Shown: positions 6,928-13,971 of the stretch, piece by piece
How positions within the stretch are numbered: the stretch's first letter is position 1
Layout: the number at the start of each line of letters is the position of its first letter
From: CAIZGX01 sp044371535
GTDB lineage: Bacteria; Bacteroidota; Bacteroidia; Flavobacteriales_D; Sanyastnellaceae
NCBI GenBank assembly: GCA_044371535.1
Contig: JBILTL010000024.1
Location: 1 to 20,940 of the forward strand
Length of the DNA: 20,940 nt
Direction of reading: 5' to 3'
The notes under the pieces: generated by a model
Told to the model about the DNA's origin: nothing
The model's input: the letters and a program-made list of their open reading frames with translations, nothing else
Databases searched by the model: none
Translations under genes and position numbers: made by a program

Positions 6928-8070
6928 ATGAATCATCAAGTAGATCTCACCACCAAGCTTGGAATTTTAGGAGGCGGACAGCTGGGCAGAATGCTCATTC
7001 AAGAAGCTGTTAACTTCAACATTCACATTTCAGTCTTAGACCCTTCGGTTAACGCACCCTGCGCAGACCTTGCAAATAATTTTGTAGTTGGAAATTTCAA
7101 CGATTATCAAACAGTTCTCGATTTCGGAAAAACAGTTGATGTTCTGACCATCGAAATTGAACACGTAAACATTGAAGCACTTGAAGAATTGGAACGTCTT
7201 GGAAAGAAAGTATTTCCAACGCCACAAGCCCTTCGCACCATTCAAGACAAAGGCCTTCAAAAACAATTTTACAAGGCGAATAATATTCCAACCGCTCCTT
7301 TCCACCTGATCGATAACGCAGAAGATGCGTTGTTGTTTAAAGAAAAAGGACCGTTCATGCAGAAGCTTCGCAAAGGCGGATACGACGGAAAAGGTGTAAC
7401 ACCACTTCGCACAGAAGCTGAGTTCAACGCGGCTTTCAATGCACCAAGTGTGTTGGAAGAATTCGTTCCTTTCGTGAAAGAACTCGCAGTTATTGTTGCT
7501 CGAAATGAAAGCGGAGAAATAGCTACCTTTCCTTTGGTTGAAATGGAATTCAATCCAGAAGCGAACTTGGTAGAATTCATTTTCTCTCCTGCCAACGTGA
7601 ACGTTGAAATTGAAAACAATGCGAAAAAAATCGCAACCGACATCGCTAACAAACTTGAACACGTTGGTCTCTTAGCCATTGAATTATTCCTCACTGAAGA
7701 CGGAAATTTATTGGTGAATGAAATCGCTCCGCGTCCGCACAACAGCGGTCACCACACCATTGAAGCATGTTTCGTTTCGCAATACGGCATGCACCTTCGC
7801 GCTATTCTGAATATGCCATTAGGCAGCACCGGCCTGCGCACTCCAGCGGTTATGATTAACCTGTTGGGTGAAAAAGGATTCGAAGGAAAAGCGCGCTACG
7901 AAAACATTGAAGAAGTGCTTCAAACCGAAGGTGCTTACATTCATTTATATGGAAAGGAAGACACCAAGTCCTTCCGGAAAATGGGACACATTACGGTGTG
8001 CAATACGAATCTTGAGGAAGCGAAGGCTACGGCGAGGAAGTTTTTGAAAGAGGTGAAGGTTGTATCCTAG
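6928..8070 (+). CDS. purK: N5-carboxyaminoimidazole ribonucleotide synthase
   Basis: This cytoplasmic ATP-grasp enzyme of purine biosynthesis converts AIR, bicarbonate and ATP to N5-CAIR. Visible motifs are the N-terminal GILGGGQLGRML (12-23), DPSVNAPCADLAN (38-50), DVLTIEIEHVN (71-81), the ATP-grasp loop QKLRKGGYDGKG (145-156), and the C-terminal LLVNEIAPRPHNSGHHTIEA (261-280). The 380-residue length is normal for PurK. Its usual partner purE is not in the window. The gene appears monocistronic and ends in TAGA, whose AGA is the first spacer of repeat array 2. Its reading frame stays open for 32 codons past the stop, through the tiles, to a TGA at 8167-8169. Confidence 0.96.
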   Translation: MNHQVDLTTKLGILGGGQLGRMLIQEAVNFNIHISVLDPSVNAPCADLANNFVVGNFNDYQTVLDFGKTVDVLTIEIEHVNIEALEELERLGKKVFPTPQALRTIQDKGLQKQFYKANNIPTAPFHLIDNAEDALLFKEKGPFMQKLRKGGYDGKGVTPLRTEAEFNAAFNAPSVLEEFVPFVKELAVIVARNESGEIATFPLVEMEFNPEANLVEFIFSPANVNVEIENNAKKIATDIANKLEHVGLLAIELFLTEDGNLLVNEIAPRPHNSGHHTIEACFVSQYGMHLRAILNMPLGSTGLRTPAVMINLLGEKGFEGKARYENIEEVLQTEGAYIHLYGKEDTKSFRKMGHITVCNTNLEEAKATARKFLKEVKVVS

Positions 8071-8232
8071 ATACTTCGTAAGATACTACGTAAGATTGCT
8101 TCGCAAAAATACCTTTTGAAAAATCTTGCAAAGCATCTTGTGAAACATCTTTACCCCGGAATCTTGTGAAACATCTTTCGAAGAATCTTGCAAAGCACTT
8201 GGATCTTGTGCAACATCTTTCCTCCGGAATCT
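8069..8232. repeat. Array 2: palindrome tiles with TCT/AGA spacers between purK and ispG
   Basis: Tiles are TAC-TTC-GTA (8072-8080), TAC-TAC-GTA (8084-8092) and TTGC-TTC-GCAA (8096-8106), separated by AGA; then a less regular 20 bases. After that the spacer becomes TCT: TGC-AAA-GCA (8127-8135), TGT-GAA-ACA (8139-8147), TTAC-CCC-GGAA (8151-8161, one mismatch), TGT-GAA-ACA (8165-8173), TTC-GAA-GAA (8177-8185), TGC-AAA-GCA (8189-8197), six extra bases, TGT-GCA-ACA (8207-8215) and TTCC-TCC-GGAA (8219-8229). The first spacer overlaps the purK stop and the last overlaps the ispG stop (both TAG followed by A). Nothing else is visible in this 160-base gap. Confidence 0.85.
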
Positions 8233-10156
8233 AGGCTTCGCCTTCGGGGTTAACCCAATCGCCATATTCCTTAATCAGCGAAATAAGCTCATCAACAGCT
8301 TGCGCTTCGTCAATGTTCTTCTTCACCACATTCTTCTCTTTGTAAAGCGTAATCTTTCCAACGCCTGTTCCAACATAACCGTAATCGGCATCGGCCATTT
8401 CACCAGGACCGTTTACTATGCAACCCATGATTCCGATCTTCACACCCTTCAAATGCGAAGTGCGTGAACGAATCTTAGCCGTAGTCTCTTGAAGATCGAA
8501 AAGTGTTCTTCCGCAACTCGGACAAGAAATGTATTCCGTGCGAGAAATACGCGTGCGAGTTGCCTGAAGAATTCCAAACGCTATCGCGTTCGATTTCGCT
8601 AACGACGAATGCGTATTTGAAATAAGTACGCCGTCTCCCATTCCATCTAACAACAAGGCTCCAACGTCGGTCGACGAATAAAGCGTATACGCTTCTTCAT
8701 CTAAATCATATTTCGAAGAAAGCACAACCGGACAAGTTACGCCTTGATTCATCAATCTAAAGATTGCTGTTCTTCTGTGTTGAACAGCACACGCATGCGA
8801 AGACTTCAACAACAAGACAACAGTAGGGTCTGACTTCAACACAGAAAGAAACGACTCCGTTAAATCTTCCAATTCTACTTCAACAAAATTCAACTCGCCC
8901 GAACGTTCATTCGGTTGAGTGTATTCTTTCGAAGAAAGTACCGGATAGTGACGCTCTTTGTTTTTATTCTGAAGCCATGCTTCGTATTCCATAACCACAC
9001 CAAGGGTTCCAGGAATTTCAAAATTCACAGCATTCTTTCCAACAAACAAATAATCACATGCCGAATCCGACAAATTCCATTTGTCCATATCAACAGAATA
9101 GGCATATCCAACAGCAAAAAGAGAAGCCGCTGTTATTGTTTCGCGATTAGAATAATCTGCGAAAACGCGCGGAACATTCTTTCCTCCTATATTCAAAACT
9201 TCATGTGTATGCCTTCTTGAATACGCGAAAAAATCAATCGGAATTTCTTCCTTCTTAATGTGAGATTCTGAATTTCTATTCGCGTAACGATCTACCAACA
9301 GCTTCGCCACAGGCATCTCTGCTTCAGGCGCTTCTGTTAATGAAACACGAACGGTGTCGCCAATGCCGTCTTCCAACAAGGCACCAATTCCGATGGCCGA
9401 TTTAATTCTTCCATCTTCACCATCGCCTGCTTCTGTAACACCCAAGTGAAGCGGAAAAACTTCTCCGGTTTCCAAAAGCGTTTGAACCAACAAACGATAA
9501 GCTTGCACCATCACTTGCGGATTAGACGCCTTCATGGAAATAACCAAATTCTTGTAGTTGCAATCGAGGCAAATGCGAATGAACTCCATCGCCGATTCAA
9601 CCATACCTTCAGGGGTATCTCCGTATCTACTTAAAATGCGATCGGAAAGCGAACCGTGATTGGTTCCAATGCGCATAGCCGTTCCGTGCTCTTTACAAAT
9701 TTCAACAAGCGGTATAAACCGATCACGAATGCGCTTCAATTCAGCAGCGTAAGATTCGTCGGTGTATACAATCTCTTCAAACTTCTTTTTATCGGCGTAA
9801 TTACCTGGATTCACACGAACTTTCTCTACAATGCGAGCCGCTATTTCCGCGGCATTTGGAGTGAAGTGTATGTCGGCCACAAGCGGAGTGTTATACCCCA
9901 ACTTGTGAAGTTCTTCACGAATGTTGCGTAAATTTTCTGCTTCGTTTTTACTGGGTGCAGTAATTCGAACCAACTCACAACCCGCGTCAATCATGCGAAT
10001 ACTTTCAGCAACTGTTGCTTCGGTATTCATGGTGTCTGCAGTGGTCATAGACTGGACACGAATAGGCGCATCGCCTCCCATGGTTAATTCACCAATGGTT
10101 ACAGGAAGCGTCTTAATGCGCTTGTACCCAAATAAATCCTCGCAGAATGGTTTCAT
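8231..10156 (-). CDS. ispG: 4-hydroxy-3-methylbut-2-enyl-diphosphate synthase (IspG, long form)
   Basis: IspG (GcpE) is the [4Fe-4S] enzyme of the non-mevalonate isoprenoid pathway that converts MEcPP to HMBPP. The N-terminal TIM-barrel is seen in PIRVQSMTTADTMN (31-44), ADIHFTPNAAEIAA (94-107), VRVNPGNYADKK (113-124), and LHLGVTEAGDGEDGRIKSA (236-254). The cluster ligands are C545 and C548 in SCPSCGRTLFDLQ and C579 in GIMGCIVNGPGEMADADYGYVG. At 641 residues it is the long form with a large inserted domain (about 300-535), as known for Bacteroidota, Chlamydiae and plants. Its ATG directly follows the stop of the upstream lipoprotein gene (TAA then ATG), so the two are co-transcribed and probably coupled. 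Confidence 0.97.
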   Translation of the reverse strand: MKPFCEDLFGYKRIKTLPVTIGELTMGGDAPIRVQSMTTADTMNTEATVAESIRMIDAGCELVRITAPSKNEAENLRNIREELHKLGYNTPLVADIHFTPNAAEIAARIVEKVRVNPGNYADKKKFEEIVYTDESYAAELKRIRDRFIPLVEICKEHGTAMRIGTNHGSLSDRILSRYGDTPEGMVESAMEFIRICLDCNYKNLVISMKASNPQVMVQAYRLLVQTLLETGEVFPLHLGVTEAGDGEDGRIKSAIGIGALLEDGIGDTVRVSLTEAPEAEMPVAKLLVDRYANRNSESHIKKEEIPIDFFAYSRRHTHEVLNIGGKNVPRVFADYSNRETITAASLFAVGYAYSVDMDKWNLSDSACDYLFVGKNAVNFEIPGTLGVVMEYEAWLQNKNKERHYPVLSSKEYTQPNERSGELNFVEVELEDLTESFLSVLKSDPTVVLLLKSSHACAVQHRRTAIFRLMNQGVTCPVVLSSKYDLDEEAYTLYSSTDVGALLLDGMGDGVLISNTHSSLAKSNAIAFGILQATRTRISRTEYISCPSCGRTLFDLQETTAKIRSRTSHLKGVKIGIMGCIVNGPGEMADADYGYVGTGVGKITLYKEKNVVKKNIDEAQAVDELISLIKEYGDWVNPEGEA

Positions 10157-10546
10157 TTACTTGGTAAGCTTGCTCAATTCATCATTCATCTTACTCATTT
10201 CCTGGTCAATTGCAGCATCCAATGCTTTTGTTAACGAATCAGCAGTGTTGTCTAAACCTTTCATAGATTCTTCCAACTCCTTGGTTAGAATGTCTATGTA
10301 CTTGCCCTCTTTCACACACTCGTTCTTTTGATCGTTAATATCACTCGGCTTGAAATCTGCCTTCGGAAATTTTTCGGTAATCTTAGACGAAACGCAATCA
10401 CAAATTTTCGTAGCATCTTCCTTCGTATAAAGATTGCCAACGGTTTTAGCACACTCTTCTTTCACCTCTGCGCGTTTACTGTCGTTCCACCCGCCGCATG
10501 AAGCAAGGCCTGCAGCAAAAAGCGTTAAAAAGAATAATTTTTTCAT
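10157..10546 (-). CDS. Small predicted lipoprotein, function unknown
   Basis: The 129-residue product starts with a lipoprotein signal (MKKLFFLTLFAAGLASC, lipobox LASC with the lipidated Cys at 17). The mature part has four more cysteines (ECAKT, ICDCV, NECVK) and a charged C-terminal helix (about 85-129) that may form a coiled coil. No enzymatic motif is visible and I do not recognise a family. It sits between rlmN and ispG on the same strand, 33 bases after rlmN and directly abutting ispG, so it is likely part of their transcript. Cysteine pairing in the periplasm is plausible but inferred. Confidence 0.8.
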   Translation of the reverse strand: MKKLFFLTLFAAGLASCGGWNDSKRAEVKEECAKTVGNLYTKEDATKICDCVSSKITEKFPKADFKPSDINDQKNECVKEGKYIDILTKELEESMKGLDNTADSLTKALDAAIDQEMSKMNDELSKLTK

Positions 10547-10579
10547 GTTGAAATATTTAGTTTACAAGTTTAATTCTAT

Positions 10580-11647
10580 TTACTTTTTGAAAACACGTTC
10601 ATCTACCAATTTGTTCTTATTCGCCAATTGTCCGCATGCAGCATCAATGTCTTTTCCTCTTGAACGTCGAACGTTTACGATCATGTTCTTGCTTTCCAAA
10701 AACTTCGCAAACGCTTCTACACGCTCAGGACTGGCCTGTTGGAACTCGCCGTCATCGATCGGATTGTATTCAATAATGTTTATTTTAACGGGGAGCTGCT
10801 TCGAAAACTCGGCAAGCTCTCTTGCATCTTGAATGGTATCGTTGAAGTCTTTGAAAATGATATACTCAAACGTAATGCGCGTGCCTGTTGCCTCGTGGAA
10901 ATATTTCAGCGCTTCGGATAAGGCAGCCAAATTATTCGACTCGTTAATGTCCATGATCTTGTTGCGCTTCTCATCATTCGCCGCGTGCAGCGAAAGCGCT
11001 AAGTTGAACTTCACCTTGTCGTCGCCCAACTTCTTAATCATCTTCGCTATTCCCGCTGTGCTGACTGTGATGCGCTGTGGCGACATGCCTAATCCTTCTG
11101 GACTTGTGATCCACTGAATAGACGTCATCATGCTCTTGTAATTCAGCAAAGGTTCGCCCATGCCCATGTACACAATATTTGTCAATGGAGTATTGTATCG
11201 GGTAAGTGCTTCGTTGCGCAAATAATTCACCTGGTCGAAGATCTCCCCACCCGTTAAATTGCGCATCATCTTAAGCTTTCCCGTTGCACAAAACTTACAC
11301 GCTAAACTGCAACCTACTTGCGACGAGATACAAGCCGTCATGCGCTTGGTGGTCGGAATTAACACACCTTCCACTACTTTATCTCCATCTACTTTAAAAG
11401 CGCATTTAATCGTCTTGTCCGTACTTATTTGTTGCTCATGCAGGACAGCCTTCGACAAGAAATACTTCTCATCGAGCTTTTCTCTCAGGTCTTTCGGTAA
11501 GTTCTGCATTTCTGGAATGCTTGTCGCACCGCGCTGCCACATCCATTCTCGAATCTGCTTGGCACGAAAAGAAGGTGCGCCCAGTTCTTTCAACTCGGAC
11601 ATTAGTTCTTCCGAACTCAATTCTCGCAAATCCTTTTTTGTATTCAT
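10580..11647 (-). CDS. rlmN: Dual-specificity 23S rRNA/tRNA methyltransferase RlmN
   Basis: RlmN is a radical-SAM enzyme that methylates C2 of A2503 in 23S rRNA and A37 of some tRNAs. The CxxxCxxC cluster motif is in VGCSLACKFCATGKLKMMRN (C113, C117, C120). Other matches are VYMGMGEPLLNY, RITVSTAGIA, FNLALSLHAAND, and the C-terminal RRSRGKDIDAACGQL with the methyl-carrying Cys at about 338. The start at 11647 (355 residues, normal length) is preferred to the upstream ATG at 11695, because a perfect -7 box lies between them and the upstream start would overlap the divergent gene. The gene is first in the rlmN-lipoprotein-ispG unit. Confidence 0.96.
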   Translation of the reverse strand: MNTKKDLRELSSEELMSELKELGAPSFRAKQIREWMWQRGATSIPEMQNLPKDLREKLDEKYFLSKAVLHEQQISTDKTIKCAFKVDGDKVVEGVLIPTTKRMTACISSQVGCSLACKFCATGKLKMMRNLTGGEIFDQVNYLRNEALTRYNTPLTNIVYMGMGEPLLNYKSMMTSIQWITSPEGLGMSPQRITVSTAGIAKMIKKLGDDKVKFNLALSLHAANDEKRNKIMDINESNNLAALSEALKYFHEATGTRITFEYIIFKDFNDTIQDARELAEFSKQLPVKINIIEYNPIDDGEFQQASPERVEAFAKFLESKNMIVNVRRSRGKDIDAACGQLANKNKLVDERVFKK

Positions 11648-11653
11648 GCGGTA

Positions 11654-11661
11654 CAAAGATA
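11654..11661 (-). promoter_or_regulatory. -7 promoter box for rlmN
   Basis: The minus strand reads TATCTTTG, a perfect TAnnTTTG, ending six bases before the rlmN ATG. It decides the rlmN start. Confidence 0.6.
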
Positions 11662-11668
11662 GATAGCT

Positions 11669-11676
11669 TACATTTG
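11669..11676 (+). promoter_or_regulatory. -7 promoter box for the beta-barrel/kinase operon
   Basis: TACATTTG is a perfect TAnnTTTG match 17 bases before the ATG at 11694. It lies only eight bases from the divergent rlmN box, so the two promoters probably interfere with each other. I see no well-spaced -33 element. Confidence 0.5.
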
Positions 11677-11693
11677 AATCACATTCAATTTTC

Positions 11694-12515
11694 ATGAAGC
11701 GATTCGTATTACTCTTTATTTTTTCCGTTGGAATGTCGGTCTATGCGCAAATCGATAGTCTCAATGTGCTATCGCCTCAGGACAGTGCTATTGTAGAAGA
11801 TTTTAATGTGTTTGCCGAGGAAATAATGGAATTGCCTCCGATGGAAATGGTTGAAGACAATCACAACTCCAAAGATTACATTCGATACATGTGTTTCTTT
11901 ACCGGTATTGATTTCGGCTCAGTTTCACTGCAGAATAATAATTACCCCATTAAAACGTTGCAATCGTATTCGTTCAGACTAAATCTCGTGGAATACAAAA
12001 AGCAATTAATTGAGAATAGATTCGGAATTTTTTCTGGAATTGCTTTGGGCTACCAACAAATCGGATTTCAAGACAACTTTAAGTTTTTTAATTCTGGAAG
12101 TCAAACCATTCTCCTTCCAGACAGCATCGATTTTCTTAAAAACCAATTGCGTTCATTTTCGGCATCTGTTCCCATCATGCTGGAAATAAATAGCAAGAAT
12201 ACGTTTGAAAAAAACATTCATTTCGCATTCGGTGTTCAAGCTGGGTATCGCTACGCGAACAGCACATACCAAAAGCATTTGAATGGCGGAGCTACTATTA
12301 TTCGCAAAAACAGTGAGGATATTTATGTGAATCGTTATAACCTCGAAGCATGTGTTAGAGTAGGATATCAGAACTTCACCTTCTTCGCTTCACGATCATT
12401 GACGCCGCTTTTCAGGACGAATAAATTTCAAACCGAACTCTATCCAATTGTAGTCGGACTTACCATTTTGCCTGCTAACACAAAACCTAGTAAATCAGAC
12501 GAATTCGATTTTTAA
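11694..12515 (+). CDS. Outer-membrane beta-barrel protein, function unknown
   Basis: The 273-residue protein has a signal peptide (MKRFVLLFIFSVGMSVYAQ), a polar acidic segment (about 25-60), and then a series of amphipathic strands rich in aromatic and Gly residues (YMCFFTGIDFGSVSLQNN, FGIFSGIALGYQQIGF, IHFAFGVQAGYRYANSTY, ACVRVGYQNFTFFASRSL, ELYPIVVGLTIL). This resembles the general outer-membrane beta-barrel (PorT-like) class of Bacteroidota, but I cannot assign a specific role. It is four bases upstream of the sensor kinase gene and is clearly in the same operon, so the kinase might respond to envelope state linked to this protein; that is inference only. Confidence 0.75.
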   Translation: MKRFVLLFIFSVGMSVYAQIDSLNVLSPQDSAIVEDFNVFAEEIMELPPMEMVEDNHNSKDYIRYMCFFTGIDFGSVSLQNNNYPIKTLQSYSFRLNLVEYKKQLIENRFGIFSGIALGYQQIGFQDNFKFFNSGSQTILLPDSIDFLKNQLRSFSASVPIMLEINSKNTFEKNIHFAFGVQAGYRYANSTYQKHLNGGATIIRKNSEDIYVNRYNLEACVRVGYQNFTFFASRSLTPLFRTNKFQTELYPIVVGLTILPANTKPSKSDEFDF

Positions 12516-12519
12516 AAAC

Positions 12520-13971
12520 ATGACTCTACGCTCCCGCATTTACGTATCGCTTTTTTCCGTCATTGTCATCTCCTTTTTGACAACAGGAATTGTCGCTTGG
12601 CTCGACCACTCCGAACATGATATTACCTTCAACGAAGAGCGAATTGCGGAAAAAGAAAAATCAATTCGCGCATCGCTCGAATACCTACTTATTCAAAACG
12701 GTGGATACATTGATCCCGATTCCATAGACCAGCTTCTGGGCGACAAGGTCTGTGAGCTTTCTGAGATAAACAATCTTTTTATTACCATTTATTATTTAGA
12801 TGGAAGGTATCGTCTTTCCATGAATACAGACAGCGCGGAATTTAAAAAAATTCCAATGCAATTGAGCGCTGAACTCACCAAACGAATTACAACTGAAACT
12901 GAAGATCGAGCAATTATTCTTCCATCAGAAACAAACTCCACTCAAAATTTAGCTTATTGGTGCTTCCGCGACAATTACGGAAGACCGTTAGCCTTGGTGG
13001 GTATGCTTTACGAAAAGAAAGAAGTCGAAAAAGCGAAACTCTGGAATTTCATGAAAGAAATTGGTACAACCTACATTGTGCTTTTCATTCTAGCAGCAGG
13101 AATTGCATTTCTTATTACACGTGATTTCACAAAGTCCTTAAGCAAATTAAGCCAAAGCATTAACCACCTCAAGCTTGGAAAAAAGAACGAGCCTCTGCAG
13201 TGGAAGAGCAACGACGAAATTGGACAACTCATTCAAGAATACAACAGCATGTTGTTTCAGTTGGAAGCCAGCGCCGATAAATTAGCCCAACAAGAGCGAG
13301 AAAACGCATGGCGAGAAATGGCGCAACAAGTGGCACATGAGATTAAAAATCCGCTTACGCCCATGAAGCTTCGCTTGCAGCATTTGCAACGTTCATGGCA
13401 AGACCATCCGGAAGAATTTCAAACACGATTGAACGATTTCGTGCAGAGCATGACCGATCAAATAGATACGCTTTCGCACATTGCACAAGAGTTTTCGAAC
13501 TTCGCCAAAATGCCACAGTCGGTTAACGAGCATTTGAATATTCAGGACATAGTGAAATCCGTTCTCACAACTTTTGAAAATGAAAATCAGACCATTTCAT
13601 TCCATCAAAATAAATCTGAAGCAGCCTTTATTTACGGAGATAAATCGCAAGTGATTCGCGTATTGAACAACCTAATCACAAATGCCATTCAAGCCATTCC
13701 AACCGAACGCGCGAAAAAGATATCACTTGGGTTGCGCTTCGCAGAGCATCACGTGGTGATAAAAATAACAGACAACGGAAGTGGAATTCCGCCCGAAATA
13801 TCGAAGCGTATTTTCATGCCGAACTTCACTACACGAAGCACCGGAAGCGGACTTGGATTAGCCATGGTGAAAAGCATAGTTACACAGATGAACGGTAACG
13901 TGGCTTTCAGAACGCAAGTAGATAAAGGAAGTTCGTTCTTCGTTATTCTTCCGTTAGATCAAAAAGCATAG
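12520..13971 (+). CDS. NtrY-like membrane sensor histidine kinase
   Basis: The 483-residue protein has a membrane segment near residues 7-28, an extracytoplasmic sensor region of about 150 residues, and a second membrane segment near 183-200. A HAMP-like linker follows (about 201-255). The HisKA H-box is MAQQVAHEIKNPLTPMKLRL with the phospho-accepting H273. The HATPase domain has NLITNAIQAI (384-393), DNGSG (418-422), FMPNFTTRSTGSGLGLAMVK (G2 box at 442-447). The NPLTPMKL wording is typical of NtrY-type kinases. No response regulator gene is in the window, so its partner is elsewhere. The gene's 3' end overlaps the convergent cyclase gene by 29 bases. Confidence 0.92.
   Translation: MTLRSRIYVSLFSVIVISFLTTGIVAWLDHSEHDITFNEERIAEKEKSIRASLEYLLIQNGGYIDPDSIDQLLGDKVCELSEINNLFITIYYLDGRYRLSMNTDSAEFKKIPMQLSAELTKRITTETEDRAIILPSETNSTQNLAYWCFRDNYGRPLALVGMLYEKKEVEKAKLWNFMKEIGTTYIVLFILAAGIAFLITRDFTKSLSKLSQSINHLKLGKKNEPLQWKSNDEIGQLIQEYNSMLFQLEASADKLAQQERENAWREMAQQVAHEIKNPLTPMKLRLQHLQRSWQDHPEEFQTRLNDFVQSMTDQIDTLSHIAQEFSNFAKMPQSVNEHLNIQDIVKSVLTTFENENQTISFHQNKSEAAFIYGDKSQVIRVLNNLITNAIQAIPTERAKKISLGLRFAEHHVVIKITDNGSGIPPEISKRIFMPNFTTRSTGSGLGLAMVKSIVTQMNGNVAFRTQVDKGSSFFVILPLDQKA

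Noticed and set aside
8069..8232. Insertion sequence remnant or MITE
   Set aside because: There is no terminal inverted repeat pair with a target duplication and no transposase fragment; all structure is explained by tiles.
11648..11695. Longer rlmN start at 11695
   Set aside because: It contains the perfect -7 box at 11654-11661, overlaps the start of the divergent gene and adds residues not typical of RlmN.
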